Shown here piece after piece: positions 9,934-18,739 of a stretch of DNA of 64,000 nt. Source of the stretch: a bacterium (GTDB taxonomy: Bacteria > Patescibacteriota > Saccharimonadia > Saccharimonadales > UBA4665); assembly GCA_021800155.1 (NCBI GenBank), contig JAJYZG010000002.1, positions 1-64,000 on the forward strand, written 5' to 3'. The notes under the pieces are model-generated. The model made no database searches. It was given only the letters and a program-made list of their open reading frames with translations, and was not told where the DNA came from. The translations under genes were made by a program, and so were the position numbers. Numbering within the stretch: the first letter of the stretch is position 1; the number at the start of each line of letters is the position of its first letter.

Positions 9934-10181
9934 TTGCTTTTTTAAACTCTCTGTCTCGACTTTGTGACCCTAGTTTAGACCCAAAACCGTTCGTTTTCCA
10001 CACCCTGATTCAATTAACGACCGGTTCTGTAAATAATTTTACTAAACTGAGGTAGGTTTATGCACATGCATTTTGCTGATCTATAAATCTGTGGATTAAG
10101 GTTAACAAGAAGTGGAAAACTTGCTAGGATTAGTAGGTTAAACATTGTTATTTTCACTAAAAGCAAAGGAACCAATAAACT
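9934..10181. promoter_or_regulatory. dnaA-rpmH divergent intergenic region with DnaA-box-like sites
   Basis: The divergent 248-base region contains TTTTCCACA at 9994-10002 and TGTGGATTA at 10090-10098, each one mismatch from a DnaA box. It must hold the promoters of dnaA (leftward) and of rpmH (rightward). The sites suggest autoregulation of dnaA, or a second part of a bipartite origin. Confidence 0.5.
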
Positions 10182-10319
10182 ATGCCCAAACGAACTTATC
10201 AACCAAAAAAACGACAGCGTGCCAAAGAGCACGGTTTTATGAAGCGCATGGCAAGTAAAGGCGGAAAGAATGTGTTAGCCCGGCGGCGGCAAAAAGGCCG
10301 CACCAAACTGACTGTTTAG
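10182..10319 (+). CDS. rpmH: Ribosomal protein bL34
   Basis: Predicted protein of 45 residues starting [18 protein letters not shown] and ending in a basic GRTKLTV tail, the complete and very conserved bL34 pattern ([19 protein letters not shown]). It is part of the 50S subunit. It starts with ATG at 10182 after an AAAGGA ribosome site and ends two bases before rnpA. The rpmH-rnpA-yidC-khpB order is conserved in bacteria and normally adjoins dnaA, as here. Confidence 0.97.
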   Translation: MPKRTYQPKKRQRAKEHGFMKRMASKGGKNVLARRRQKGRTKLTV

Positions 10320-10321
10320 AT

Positions 10322-10666
10322 ATGCTGGCTCGAGCCAACCGCTTTCATGGCTATAAATCACTTAATTGGGCATATGCGCACGGACAAAGCGTACGCGACC
10401 AAAGAGTTGCTCTGAAATTTGCACTTAACCCTAGACGCTCAAATTTTAGAGTCGCGGTCGTTATTTCACGCAAGGTTAACAAATCAGCAGTGGTACGCAA
10501 CCGTATCCGCCGCCGGATTTATGAAATGCTACGGGCTGAGTCGCCAAACATCACCGGTGGTTATGATTTGATTTTCAGTGTATATAACGACGATCTAGCC
10601 AATATGAAACCCACCGATCTAAACAAGCTGATTAAACAACTTCTTGAACGAGCTAAAATTATCTAA
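10322..10666 (+). CDS. rnpA: Ribonuclease P protein component
   Basis: Predicted protein of 114 residues, basic, with the RnpA signature RVAVVISRKVNKSAVVRNRIRRRIYEM split over residues ~40-66, including the RNR motif. It assists the catalytic RNA of RNase P in trimming tRNA 5' ends. It begins two bases after the rpmH stop and is surely co-transcribed. Its length is typical. Confidence 0.96.
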   Translation: MLARANRFHGYKSLNWAYAHGQSVRDQRVALKFALNPRRSNFRVAVVISRKVNKSAVVRNRIRRRIYEMLRAESPNITGGYDLIFSVYNDDLANMKPTDLNKLIKQLLERAKII

Positions 10667-10700
10667 AATCAAACTGCTTCACGCCAATCAAAGCGCTATC

Positions 10701-10709
10701 TGGTATAGT
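10701..10709 (+). promoter_or_regulatory. Extended -10 promoter element before yidC
   Basis: TGGTATAGT at 10701-10709 is an extended -10 box about 43 bases before the yidC start, in the only sizeable gap of the rpmH-khpB cluster. A weak TTCACG at 10679-10684 could be the -35, but the spacing is loose. Confidence 0.4.
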
Positions 10710-10751
10710 GGTTATTTAGAAAGTTAGAAAAGAGAGCTTATTTAAACCCCG

Positions 10752-11738
10752 ATGTTTACCACTATTATTGTCAAACCGTTATTTAACCTGCTGGTTGCCA
10801 TCTATGCCCTCATACCGGGTCATAATTTCGGTCTGGCGATAATTATCTTTACGATCATTGTGCGTCTGGTATTATGGCCGCTCGTCAAGCGTCAACTGCG
10901 CCAAGCTAAAATCATGCGCGATTTACAGCCGCAATTAAAAGAGATCAAGAAGAAAGCAGCTGGAGACCGGCAAAAAGAGTCAGCAATGCTAATGGAGTTA
11001 TATAAAGAGAAGGGGGTTAACCCGGTCGGCTCAATCGGTATTCTAATTCCGCAGCTGATCATCCTCTGGGGTCTGTATGATGCTTTGCATCAGGTGGCGG
11101 TTGATCCAAAAAGCTTGCTCACCCTCTCCTATAGTTGGATCCACAGCTTATCATGGATGCAAGTATTGTCTCACAACATCAACCGCTTCGATGACACCTT
11201 ACTCGGCTTCATTAATCTAACCAGGAGTGCTGTAAGTGGCGGTCATGTCTACTGGCCAGCAATGATCCTAGTTGTCTTAAGCGCCATTGCTCAGTATTAC
11301 CAGAGCAAACAGCTAATGCCGACACCCAAAGACGCCAAGTCCTTACGGCAAATCCTAAAAGAGGCTGGTAGCAGCGGATCTAAAGCCGACCAATCAGAAG
11401 TTAACGCCTCAGTTAGCCGCAGTATGCGTTATATCTTCCCGGTTATGATCTTTATTGTGACCATCGGGCTGCCGGCCGCCTTAGCACTCTATTGGTTCTT
11501 TTCTGGGGCGATCGCCTTCTTGCAGCAGTGGTTGGTTTTGCGTAAAGACGAAGAGGAAATGGAAGCTATTGCCGACACTTCAGCGAAAGATTTAAAGAAG
11601 ATTCCCGAAGGAGAAGTGGTAACTGAACCGGCCGGATTCGTATCCAAGAAACAGGCTCAGCAGGCTGTCACTAAACCCAAAACACCGAACAAGACTCCCT
11701 CTAAAAGCAAAGCCAAGAAGAGGAGGAAAAAGAAATGA
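10752..11738 (+). CDS. yidC: Membrane protein insertase YidC/Oxa1 family
   Basis: Predicted protein of 328 residues. It lacks the large periplasmic domain of proteobacterial YidC and resembles the short Gram-positive type. The conserved core runs from the first transmembrane segment (GLAIIIFTIIVRLVLWPL) through the charged KRQLRQAKIMRDLQPQLKEI hairpin to the last segment (GLPAALALYWFFSG). The basic Lys-rich tail (about 295-328) is typical of forms that bind ribosomes. It inserts membrane proteins alone or with SecYEG. Its TGA stop overlaps the khpB start by 4 bases. Confidence 0.95.
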   Translation: MFTTIIVKPLFNLLVAIYALIPGHNFGLAIIIFTIIVRLVLWPLVKRQLRQAKIMRDLQPQLKEIKKKAAGDRQKESAMLMELYKEKGVNPVGSIGILIPQLIILWGLYDALHQVAVDPKSLLTLSYSWIHSLSWMQVLSHNINRFDDTLLGFINLTRSAVSGGHVYWPAMILVVLSAIAQYYQSKQLMPTPKDAKSLRQILKEAGSSGSKADQSEVNASVSRSMRYIFPVMIFIVTIGLPAALALYWFFSGAIAFLQQWLVLRKDEEEMEAIADTSAKDLKKIPEGEVVTEPAGFVSKKQAQQAVTKPKTPNKTPSKSKAKKRRKKK

Positions 11739-12202
11739 ATGAGCGAATGGAAGAGGCGATTCGCTTCGCCAAGAAATACTTAGAGGACTTACTGTCCTTT
11801 TTTGGTCTTAACACCGACGTTTATGCCACTAGTGATGATGAAGTCATCCAGTTGTCAGTACCCAGCACTCACTTAAATGGGTTTCTGATTGGGCAGCGGG
11901 GCGAAAATATGCGCTCCCTGCAGTATCTGACATCAACCGCACTAAAAAACAATGACCATGAGTACACTAGGGTCAATGTGGATATTGCCGATTATAAGCG
12001 GCAACGGGCTGATCGTCTGCGTACTAAAGCCGAAGAGTGGGTTAAGAAGGTTAAAGACAACAAGGAACCATTAGAGCTAGAACCCATGCACGCAGCCGAC
12101 CGGCGAGTGGTGCATCAACTGGCGACCGAGCACGGTCTAACGAGCGAATCGTTAGGCGAAGGGCGTGAGCGCCATATTGTTTTAAGCTATAAGGGCGAGT
12201 AA
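11735..12202 (+). CDS. khpB: RNA-binding protein KhpB/Jag (KH and R3H domains)
   Basis: Predicted protein of 155 residues. A KH domain (residues ~25-90) carries the GQRGENMRSLQYL version of the GxxG loop, and an R3H domain follows (residues ~100-150, PMHAADRRVVHQLATEHG). The N-terminal Jag domain is short or missing. The family binds small RNAs and affects cell wall growth in Firmicutes. It is the last gene of the rpmH cluster and ends 5 bases before a convergent glycosyltransferase. Confidence 0.93.
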   Translation: MNERMEEAIRFAKKYLEDLLSFFGLNTDVYATSDDEVIQLSVPSTHLNGFLIGQRGENMRSLQYLTSTALKNNDHEYTRVNVDIADYKRQRADRLRTKAEEWVKKVKDNKEPLELEPMHAADRRVVHQLATEHGLTSESLGEGRERHIVLSYKGE

Positions 12203-12207
12203 AGAGA

Positions 12208-13296
12208 CTACAAGGCTCCGTTATATACCGCTAAAGTTTCAGCGGCTGTACGCTGCCAAGAATAGTTTGCAGCTCGCCTCTTGCCATTAGCAATGAGCTT
12301 CTCCCGCAGCTTTTCATTGCCTAAAACATCAGCGATAGCGCTGGCAATTGACTGTTTGTCTAAAGGATCGAAATAACGGGCCGCATCACCGTAAATTTCA
12401 GGCAGGCAAGTATTATTAGAAGAAACCACTGGCGCTCGATGGACCATGGCTTCCAGCCCCGGAAGACCGAACCCTTCACTTAGAGAGGGAAAAATATATG
12501 CCCGGCAATTTTCATATAGCCAGCGCAGCTCGCCATCAGATATATAGTCGGTAAATACTACACCGGATATGTTATTGCTACTAACTCGGCGCTCTAAGTC
12601 TAAGTAATTACGGTCCATTTTTCCAGCCAGAACTAGCTCTAGATCCGGGTATAGGCCTTTTAGGCTATCAAAAGCTTCAACTAAGCGCCACAAGTTCTTG
12701 TGCGGAGTTGAACGGCCTATATACATAATAAAAGGTTTTCCCTTTAGCTCATCAATCGGTTTAGCAGTTTCCTTGATGGGGTCAGCAGCTTCATAGGTAA
12801 CTACCACTTTTTTCTGCCTGACCTTAGAAAAGTTTATAAGATCATCCTTGACGTACTTGCTTGGAACAATCACTTTCTTGGATTTATGGGCTGCGTACCG
12901 AATCACCACCTTATATATCTGCTGTTTGGCCAAAAACACATATTTATTAGTATCGGGGTTAGTGAAGCGTGCAGTAGTGAGGTCATGAACAGTAGTTACC
13001 GAACGCTTTAAATAAAGCAAGGGCTGCTGGGTCATGCCGAAGTGGACCAAGTCGGCTTTTAGTTTGTAAAGCTGGAGTGCAAAACCCAATTGTTCGGACA
13101 AGGAAAATTCAGGATATGGGCATAACACTTTTGTAAATTTTGGGTTAGTAAAACTAGCTTGGTTATAGTCATTGTCTTTTAACAGGATCAGATATTCATT
13201 TTGGGTATCGATTGGTTCCAGATTTTCAATTACCTTATTAATATAACGTCCGGTTGAGGTTGAGTATTCTCTGGCATCAATGACAATTTTAGACAT
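12208..13296 (-). CDS. Glycosyltransferase family 4
   Basis: Predicted protein of 362 residues with a GT-B fold. The C-terminal half shows the GT4 pattern MYIGRSTPHKNLWRLVEAF (residues ~197-215) and the catalytic-site EX7E motif in PSLSEGFGLPGLEAM (~272-286). It should transfer a sugar from a nucleotide donor onto a growing surface glycan at the inner face of the membrane. It is cotranscribed with the upstream GT2 gene, with an 8-base overlap. The specific sugar cannot be told. Confidence 0.88.
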   Translation of the reverse strand: MSKIVIDAREYSTSTGRYINKVIENLEPIDTQNEYLILLKDNDYNQASFTNPKFTKVLCPYPEFSLSEQLGFALQLYKLKADLVHFGMTQQPLLYLKRSVTTVHDLTTARFTNPDTNKYVFLAKQQIYKVVIRYAAHKSKKVIVPSKYVKDDLINFSKVRQKKVVVTYEAADPIKETAKPIDELKGKPFIMYIGRSTPHKNLWRLVEAFDSLKGLYPDLELVLAGKMDRNYLDLERRVSSNNISGVVFTDYISDGELRWLYENCRAYIFPSLSEGFGLPGLEAMVHRAPVVSSNNTCLPEIYGDAARYFDPLDKQSIASAIADVLGNEKLREKLIANGKRRAANYSWQRTAAETLAVYNGAL

Positions 13297-14296
13297 CTTT
13301 TTTACCTGTTATTTTCCAGTATACACCCCTTATTTTTCTTAAAGCTCGGGCATTTGGCGGCAGATCATGAACGATAATGCTCCAAATGTAGTCATCGCTG
13401 ACTTTTTTGCTGCTCTGAATCCGTCGTCTTTCTTGTTGCTTTTTAGGAAACAACATATAGCTCCTAATAAAACCTTTAACGGCATATATACCTTGACCTC
13501 TAGTAAAAGCTCTGCCAATAAACTGAACCAGAGCAAGGTTAACCCTTATTCCTACAGAAAATAAATATTTATTAGGAACGTTTTTGTACCATACCCAAGG
13601 AATATTTTTGATTGAGTTGTAGGTAGTAAAACCTTTCATTTTTTTTGAGGTTGCACCCTGTCGATGGTAGGCAATTGCATCAGGCACGTATTTGACTTTC
13701 CATCCCGCCAATTGTGCCCGAAAGCTAATATCTACATCTTCAAAATAAGCAAAAAAGTCCTCATCAAATAACCCGATTTCTTTGAGCATGGATATGCGGT
13801 AGATAGAGGCACCGCCTGTAGCACCGAAAACATCTGTCTTATTGTCATATTTAGTGCTTACTCTTTCTCCTCTACCTCTGGGATAGGAAAGCCCCCAGTT
13901 AGAATAAATGTCTCCAGTACTATCTATGTGATCGCCATCATAAGACAAGAACTTGCAAGTCGCAATTCCAACCTCTGCATTATTGTCTAGGCAATTAACC
14001 AAGTGCTTTAGCCAATCCCTATCCGCTAAAGCATCGTTATTAAACAATGCCACGTAATCATAACCTTCATCAATGGCTTTTTTGATCCCTTGATTAACCG
14101 CAGTGAAACCTTTGTTAACCTTGTTTACTATAAGTTGAACTTCAGGAAAGTTAGATTTAATAAACTCTAATGAATTGTCGGTTGAACCATTTTCAACTAC
14201 AATTATCTGAGCATTTTGCTTTAGTAAAGAGTCGATACACTCGCCTATATCTTCTTTACCGTTTAGGTTGGGTATTACAACCGCTGATTGACTCAT
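13289..14296 (-). CDS. Glycosyltransferase family 2 (rhamnosyltransferase-like)
   Basis: Predicted protein of 335 residues with a GT-A fold. The N-terminal nucleotide-binding strand AVVIPNLNGKEDIGECIDSLL, the NND metal-binding motif in YVALFNNDAL (residues ~86-95) and the acceptor-site FAYFEDVDISFR (~183-194) match WbbL-type rhamnosyltransferases. Given rmlABCD in the same locus, dTDP-rhamnose is a plausible donor, but that is inference. It is divergent from the ABC exporter permease, with a 40-base gap holding promoters. Confidence 0.85.
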   Translation of the reverse strand: MSQSAVVIPNLNGKEDIGECIDSLLKQNAQIIVVENGSTDNSLEFIKSNFPEVQLIVNKVNKGFTAVNQGIKKAIDEGYDYVALFNNDALADRDWLKHLVNCLDNNAEVGIATCKFLSYDGDHIDSTGDIYSNWGLSYPRGRGERVSTKYDNKTDVFGATGGASIYRISMLKEIGLFDEDFFAYFEDVDISFRAQLAGWKVKYVPDAIAYHRQGATSKKMKGFTTYNSIKNIPWVWYKNVPNKYLFSVGIRVNLALVQFIGRAFTRGQGIYAVKGFIRSYMLFPKKQQERRRIQSSKKVSDDYIWSIIVHDLPPNARALRKIRGVYWKITGKKDV

Positions 14297-14318
14297 CGAC
14301 TATCTTCCATGCTTAAAC

Positions 14319-14324
14319 TATAAT
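14319..14324 (+). promoter_or_regulatory. -10 box of the exporter operon (leaderless type)
   Basis: TATAAT at 14319-14324 lies 12 bases before the ATG at 14337. No Shine-Dalgarno sequence is seen, so the transcript probably begins at or just before the start codon. Confidence 0.55.
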
Positions 14325-14336
14325 ATCCCATAACAA

Positions 14337-15140
14337 ATGTTGAAGCGTCTATTCTCGAAACAAAACCGAGCACTGCTCTCTGAGCTTGTGAGAACCGACT
14401 TTAAGCTAAGGTATCAGGGATCAGTTTTGGGTTATTTGTGGTCTCTCCTGAGGCCACTACTTATATTTGTTATTCTATATTTCGTATTTGTGAAATTTCT
14501 AAAGCTAGGAAATGGAGTTCCACACTATCCTGTCTACCTTCTTCTTGGGATAGTGGTGTGGAACTTCTTTGTCGAAATGACTGTTCAAAGCACCTCTTCT
14601 GTTGTTGGGAGGGGAGACCTAATAAGAAAAATCCGCATTCCGCGTTGGATGGTTGTTTTCAGCACAAGCTTTTCTGCTCTCATTAATCTTGCACTTAATC
14701 TAGTAGTCGTAGCGGTCTTTATGGCCATTAATCATGTTGAAATTAGAAATACACTTTTGCTTGCAGCCCCTATATTGTTAGAAATATACATATTTGCACT
14801 AGGCATATCTTTTCTTCTCGCAGCCCTTTTTGTAAAGTTCCGTGACATTAGCTATATATGGGAGGTTTTATTACAGGCGGGTTTTTACGCAACCCCTATA
14901 CTATATCCGCTATCGAGGATACCAAGCATTGCTTTTCAAAAAATAATCATGCTAAATCCAATGGCACAAGCGGTTCAAGACATTAGGTTCGCCCTCATTA
15001 CTCACCAAACAACTACTATCTATAGTTTATATAGAAACAACTATCTTATTATCGTGCCATTTATTGTCGTAGTGCTATTTTTGTTTTTGGGCGTGTTTTA
15101 CTTTAAGATGCAATCCAAGTATTTTGCGGAGAATATATGA
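14337..15140 (+). CDS. Polysaccharide ABC exporter permease (Wzm-like)
   Basis: Predicted protein of 267 residues of the ABC-2 membrane family. It begins LVRTDFKLRYQGSVLGYLW, the amphipathic start typical of O-antigen and teichoic acid exporters, and has about six membrane spans up to IVVVLFLFLGVFYFKM. It forms the channel with the next gene product and moves lipid-linked glycan across the membrane. The stop overlaps the ATPase gene by 4 bases. Confidence 0.93.
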   Translation: MLKRLFSKQNRALLSELVRTDFKLRYQGSVLGYLWSLLRPLLIFVILYFVFVKFLKLGNGVPHYPVYLLLGIVVWNFFVEMTVQSTSSVVGRGDLIRKIRIPRWMVVFSTSFSALINLALNLVVVAVFMAINHVEIRNTLLLAAPILLEIYIFALGISFLLAALFVKFRDISYIWEVLLQAGFYATPILYPLSRIPSIAFQKIIMLNPMAQAVQDIRFALITHQTTTIYSLYRNNYLIIVPFIVVVLFLFLGVFYFKMQSKYFAENI

Positions 15141-16354
15141 TGAGTGACGATATAGCAATACATATAAGTGGTGTAAGTAAAGACTTCGTGTTAGACAGGG
15201 ATAAGGAAAACACCATAAAAGGCCTAATAGTAAACTCTTGGAAAAGAAATAAGGGCCACAAAGTCCTTAATGCTTTATCTGATGTTTCGTTTGAGGTGAA
15301 AAAAGGTGAATTTTTTGGAATCGTTGGAAGAAATGGGAGTGGTAAAAGTACGCTTCTGAAGCTTATGGCTGGTATATACTCTCCAACCAGTGGCCGCATA
15401 ACAATAAATGGTAAGCTAACCCCTTTTATTGAACTCGGAGTAGGTTTCAATCCAGAACTAACTGGTAGAGAGAACGTTTATTTAAATGGCGCACTTTTAG
15501 GATTCAATCGTAAAGAAATGAGAGCTATGTATGAAGATATTGTTGATTTTGCAGAACTGCATAAGTTTATGGACCAAAAACTAAAAAATTATTCTTCTGG
15601 AATGCAGGTTAGACTAGCATTCTCCATAGCCATTAAAGCCCAAAGTGACATATTAGTACTTGATGAAGTACTAGCAGTGGGCGATGCGGCTTTTCAACAA
15701 AAATGTAATTCGTATTTTCAAAGCTTAAAACGAAAAGAACAGACAATCATATTAGTTACACATGCCATGGACAACGTTAATCGTTATTGTGACCGGGCAA
15801 TGCTGATTGGTGATGGTAAAGTCAAACTAATCGGAAAACCAGAAGATGTCGCCAACCAGTACACACTGGAAAACCTTAATGCTGAAAAAACGTCTTCAAA
15901 ATCAAAATCAAAAGTAGTTTCAAATGAAGATGGATCAACCAGAAAGCTGAGCGAGCACGTTAAACGTCTGGATATTGTGGCCCAATCCCCACTTTTATTT
16001 ACTAAACCAACGCAGGACGAAGAGTTTGTTTTTGATGTAATATATGAGCTCACTGAAGATATTCCTGTTGATCTAGGCATATCAGTACTGTATCAGAACG
16101 TCTCACTAATTGAGCACAACACCAAAAAATTAAAAATTAACCATAACAAAAATACAATCTATACTCTTACTTATAAGGTTCCTTTAAAAAATCTTAATTC
16201 AGGAAGGTTTGATGTATCTGCTGCAATCTTTCAAAAAAAAGGTTTTATTCTTATTGGGTTTAACACAGATTCTTGTAGCTTTATAATCGATAGGGGTGTC
16301 AAATCAGGCGGAGGAGTGATTGTCTCGAGAGGAGAGTGGCTTATTAATGAGTAA
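15137..16354 (+). CDS. Polysaccharide ABC exporter ATPase with C-terminal glycan-binding domain (Wzt-like)
   Basis: Predicted protein of 405 residues. The ATPase domain has Walker A GRNGSGKST (64-72), signature YSSGMQVRLAF (~154-164) and Walker B ILVLDEVLAVGDAAF (~174-188). After a Ser/Lys linker (~250-265), residues ~270-400 are a beta-rich Wzt-type C-terminal domain (SPLLFTKPTQDEEFVFDVIYEL), which in known systems recognises the finished glycan and its end cap. Such ATPases are often paired with a chain-terminating methyltransferase; one is encoded 2.4 kb downstream. The start has two consecutive ATG codons. Confidence 0.94.
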   Translation: MMSDDIAIHISGVSKDFVLDRDKENTIKGLIVNSWKRNKGHKVLNALSDVSFEVKKGEFFGIVGRNGSGKSTLLKLMAGIYSPTSGRITINGKLTPFIELGVGFNPELTGRENVYLNGALLGFNRKEMRAMYEDIVDFAELHKFMDQKLKNYSSGMQVRLAFSIAIKAQSDILVLDEVLAVGDAAFQQKCNSYFQSLKRKEQTIILVTHAMDNVNRYCDRAMLIGDGKVKLIGKPEDVANQYTLENLNAEKTSSKSKSKVVSNEDGSTRKLSEHVKRLDIVAQSPLLFTKPTQDEEFVFDVIYELTEDIPVDLGISVLYQNVSLIEHNTKKLKINHNKNTIYTLTYKVPLKNLNSGRFDVSAAIFQKKGFILIGFNTDSCSFIIDRGVKSGGGVIVSRGEWLINE

Positions 16355-17459
16355 CAAAGAAAACATATATGTCGCAAAGGCTTTTCTTCCTCCATTCGAG
16401 GAATACAGCAACTACTTAAAGGAGATTTGGGAAAGCCACCAACTTACAAACGGAGGCCCCCTGGTTAATAAACTAGAACAAGAGCTAAAAGAATATTTAA
16501 ATTTAGATACCTCCAGCTCGTTAATTTATGTTACTAACGGTACATTGGCTCTACAGCTTGCAATTAGGGCCTTGGAGGTAGAGGGTGAGGTAATAACCAC
16601 TCCGTTTACTTATGTTGCCACAGTATCTTCAATTCTATGGGAGAGGTGTGTGCCGGTATTTGTAGACGTTGACCCAGAAACACTTTGCATAGACCCAAAT
16701 AAGATAGAAGATGCTATAACCCCAAAAACAACAGCAATCATGCCTGTACATGTATTTGGTAATCCATGTGATATAGATAAGATAAGAACAATAGCAAAAC
16801 GGAACAATTTAAAAGTTATTTACGACGGTGCACATGCATTTGGTGTAGAGACACAAGGTAAATCACTGCTAGACAGTGGCGACATAAGCATTTGTAGTTT
16901 TCATGCTACAAAGCTTTTTCATACTATTGAAGGAGGATGCCTAGTTATTAAAGACAGAGCATTAGCAAATAAAGTAGAGATTATGCGAAGGTTTGGCCAC
17001 AACGATGACGAACATTTGATGCTAGGAATCAACGCTAAGGCCTCTGAATTTCAAGCTGCTATGGGACTATGCAACTTGAAGTACATAGACGGGCTAATAG
17101 CGCAGAGAAAAAAGATTGCAGAAAAATATGATAAGATCACCAAAAGTTTATTTAAGTTGCCCAAGTGGCAAAAGAAGACCAAGTACAACTACGCGTACTA
17201 CCCGATAATTACAAAGGACAAAGAGGAAACTCTTAAACTAATAAGGAGATTTAACGAAAATCAAATTTATCCTCGGCGTTATTTCTACCCTTCGCTTAAT
17301 AAGTTACCATACTTACCAATTCCAAAGATTCAATGCAAAATATCTGAAGATATTTCGCAACGTATATTATGCCTTCCATTATATAACGGCCTCGAGCCCA
17401 ATGAAATTGAAAGGATCGGCAACATTTTAAATAAAGGCCATATAGATGACGCGTGGTAG
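16347..17459 (+). CDS. DegT/DnrJ/EryC1/StrS sugar aminotransferase
   Basis: Predicted protein of 370 residues from the ATG at 16347. A TTG 27 bases upstream is possible, but GAGAGGAGAG at 16326-16335 favours the ATG. The PLP-binding pattern is complete: NGTLALQLAIRAL, the YDGAHAFGV aspartate, and FHATKLFHTIEGG with the Schiff-base lysine. It converts a keto-sugar nucleotide into an amino-sugar. It overlaps the ATPase gene by 8 bases and the ATP-grasp gene by 14, so it is within the exporter operon. The product sugar is unknown. Confidence 0.93.
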   Translation: MSNKENIYVAKAFLPPFEEYSNYLKEIWESHQLTNGGPLVNKLEQELKEYLNLDTSSSLIYVTNGTLALQLAIRALEVEGEVITTPFTYVATVSSILWERCVPVFVDVDPETLCIDPNKIEDAITPKTTAIMPVHVFGNPCDIDKIRTIAKRNNLKVIYDGAHAFGVETQGKSLLDSGDISICSFHATKLFHTIEGGCLVIKDRALANKVEIMRRFGHNDDEHLMLGINAKASEFQAAMGLCNLKYIDGLIAQRKKIAEKYDKITKSLFKLPKWQKKTKYNYAYYPIITKDKEETLKLIRRFNENQIYPRRYFYPSLNKLPYLPIPKIQCKISEDISQRILCLPLYNGLEPNEIERIGNILNKGHIDDAW

Positions 17460-18735
17460 ACTCAATATTCTTATTTTTCCTTGTGGAACAGAGATCGGAT
17501 TAGAAATAAACAGATCTATTTGCAATGATACACATTTTAACGTATATGGAGCCTCAAGCATAGAAGATCACGGCAGCTTTGTATTTAACAACTATATTGG
17601 CGGGCTCCCTTTTGTTTTTGAAAAAAATTTTATCAACGAGATAAATAAAGTCATAAAAGAAAACGAAATTGACCTTATATTTCCTGCCCATGACGAAGTA
17701 CTTCTAAAACTATCAGAAGAGTTTGAAAAAGGTTGTCTTGAGTGCCCTTATATCGGGCCAAACTATTCTATCTGTAATACCTGCAGGTTCAAAAGCAAAA
17801 CCTATAAAGTCCTAGAAGGCAGTATAGCAACGCCTAAACTTTTCAAATCTATCATAGATGTAAAAAAGGAAGAGCTTCCAGTTTTTGTAAAGCCGGACAA
17901 TGGTCAGGGATCAAAAGGCGCTACCATGGTCACTAGCCTAGAGGAGCTTAAGATAATTGGTCGAGACAAACTAGTAATGGAGTATCTTCCGGGAAGAGAA
18001 TTTACCATTGATTGTTTTTCCAATAAAGACGGTATTCTTTTGTTTTGTGAAGGCAGAGAAAGGATTAGGGTATCCAACGGAATTAGCGTTCGCACGGCTT
18101 CTACTGAAGATGTCCGGTTTATTGAGATCGCAAGAATAATAAACAGTCGGCTTAGGATGCGGGGTGTCTGGTTCTTCCAAGTGAAAGAGGATAGGCATAA
18201 AAATCTTGTCCTGCTTGAGGTCGCTCCAAGAGTAGCTGGTACTATGTGTCTAGTGCGCTGTAAAGGTGTGAACCTGCCATTAGTGGCTCTATATGATTCA
18301 ATGGGTATCAATGTGGAAATTCTTGAAAACAACTATAAAATATTAGTTGATAGGTCTCTCCATAGCTCTTACAAACTAGACCTTTATTATGAAAAAGTCT
18401 ATATTGACCTAGACGATTCAGTCTTGCTTGATGGCAGGGTAAATCTTTTACTAATCTCATTTATCTACCAGTGTATTAACGAAAAGATCGTGCTCTCGTT
18501 AATAACCAAACACAAGGATGAACTTAATGAGACTTTAAAACAGCATAGATTATTCTCCCTGTTCGACGAAGTCATCCAAATCAATCCTGAAGATGAGAAA
18601 TTTAAATACATTAATTCTAACAAATCTATATTTATTGATGACTCTTTCAGAGAAAGAAAGAAGGTTAAAGAGAACGTCGGCATACCTGTTTTTGATACAC
18701 ATATGATAGAGGCTTTGATTAAACCTTTTGAGTAA
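17446..18735 (+). CDS. ATP-grasp ligase fused to a HAD-like phosphatase domain
   Basis: Predicted protein of 429 residues. Residues ~1-100 look like a pre-ATP-grasp domain, and ~110-300 form an ATP-grasp fold (FVKPDNGQGSKGATMV, LVMEYLPGREFTIDCF, VLLEVAPRVAGTMC). Residues ~310-429 carry HAD motifs: IDLDDSVLLDG (motif I), LITKHK (motif II) and SIFIDDSFRERKKV (motif IV). ATP-grasp enzymes join a carboxylate to an amine through an acyl phosphate. Next to a sugar aminotransferase, it may attach an amino acid to an amino-sugar; that is inference. It overlaps the next gene slightly. Confidence 0.8.
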   Translation: MTRGRLNILIFPCGTEIGLEINRSICNDTHFNVYGASSIEDHGSFVFNNYIGGLPFVFEKNFINEINKVIKENEIDLIFPAHDEVLLKLSEEFEKGCLECPYIGPNYSICNTCRFKSKTYKVLEGSIATPKLFKSIIDVKKEELPVFVKPDNGQGSKGATMVTSLEELKIIGRDKLVMEYLPGREFTIDCFSNKDGILLFCEGRERIRVSNGISVRTASTEDVRFIEIARIINSRLRMRGVWFFQVKEDRHKNLVLLEVAPRVAGTMCLVRCKGVNLPLVALYDSMGINVEILENNYKILVDRSLHSSYKLDLYYEKVYIDLDDSVLLDGRVNLLLISFIYQCINEKIVLSLITKHKDELNETLKQHRLFSLFDEVIQINPEDEKFKYINSNKSIFIDDSFRERKKVKENVGIPVFDTHMIEALIKPFE

Positions 18736-18739
18736 AAGA

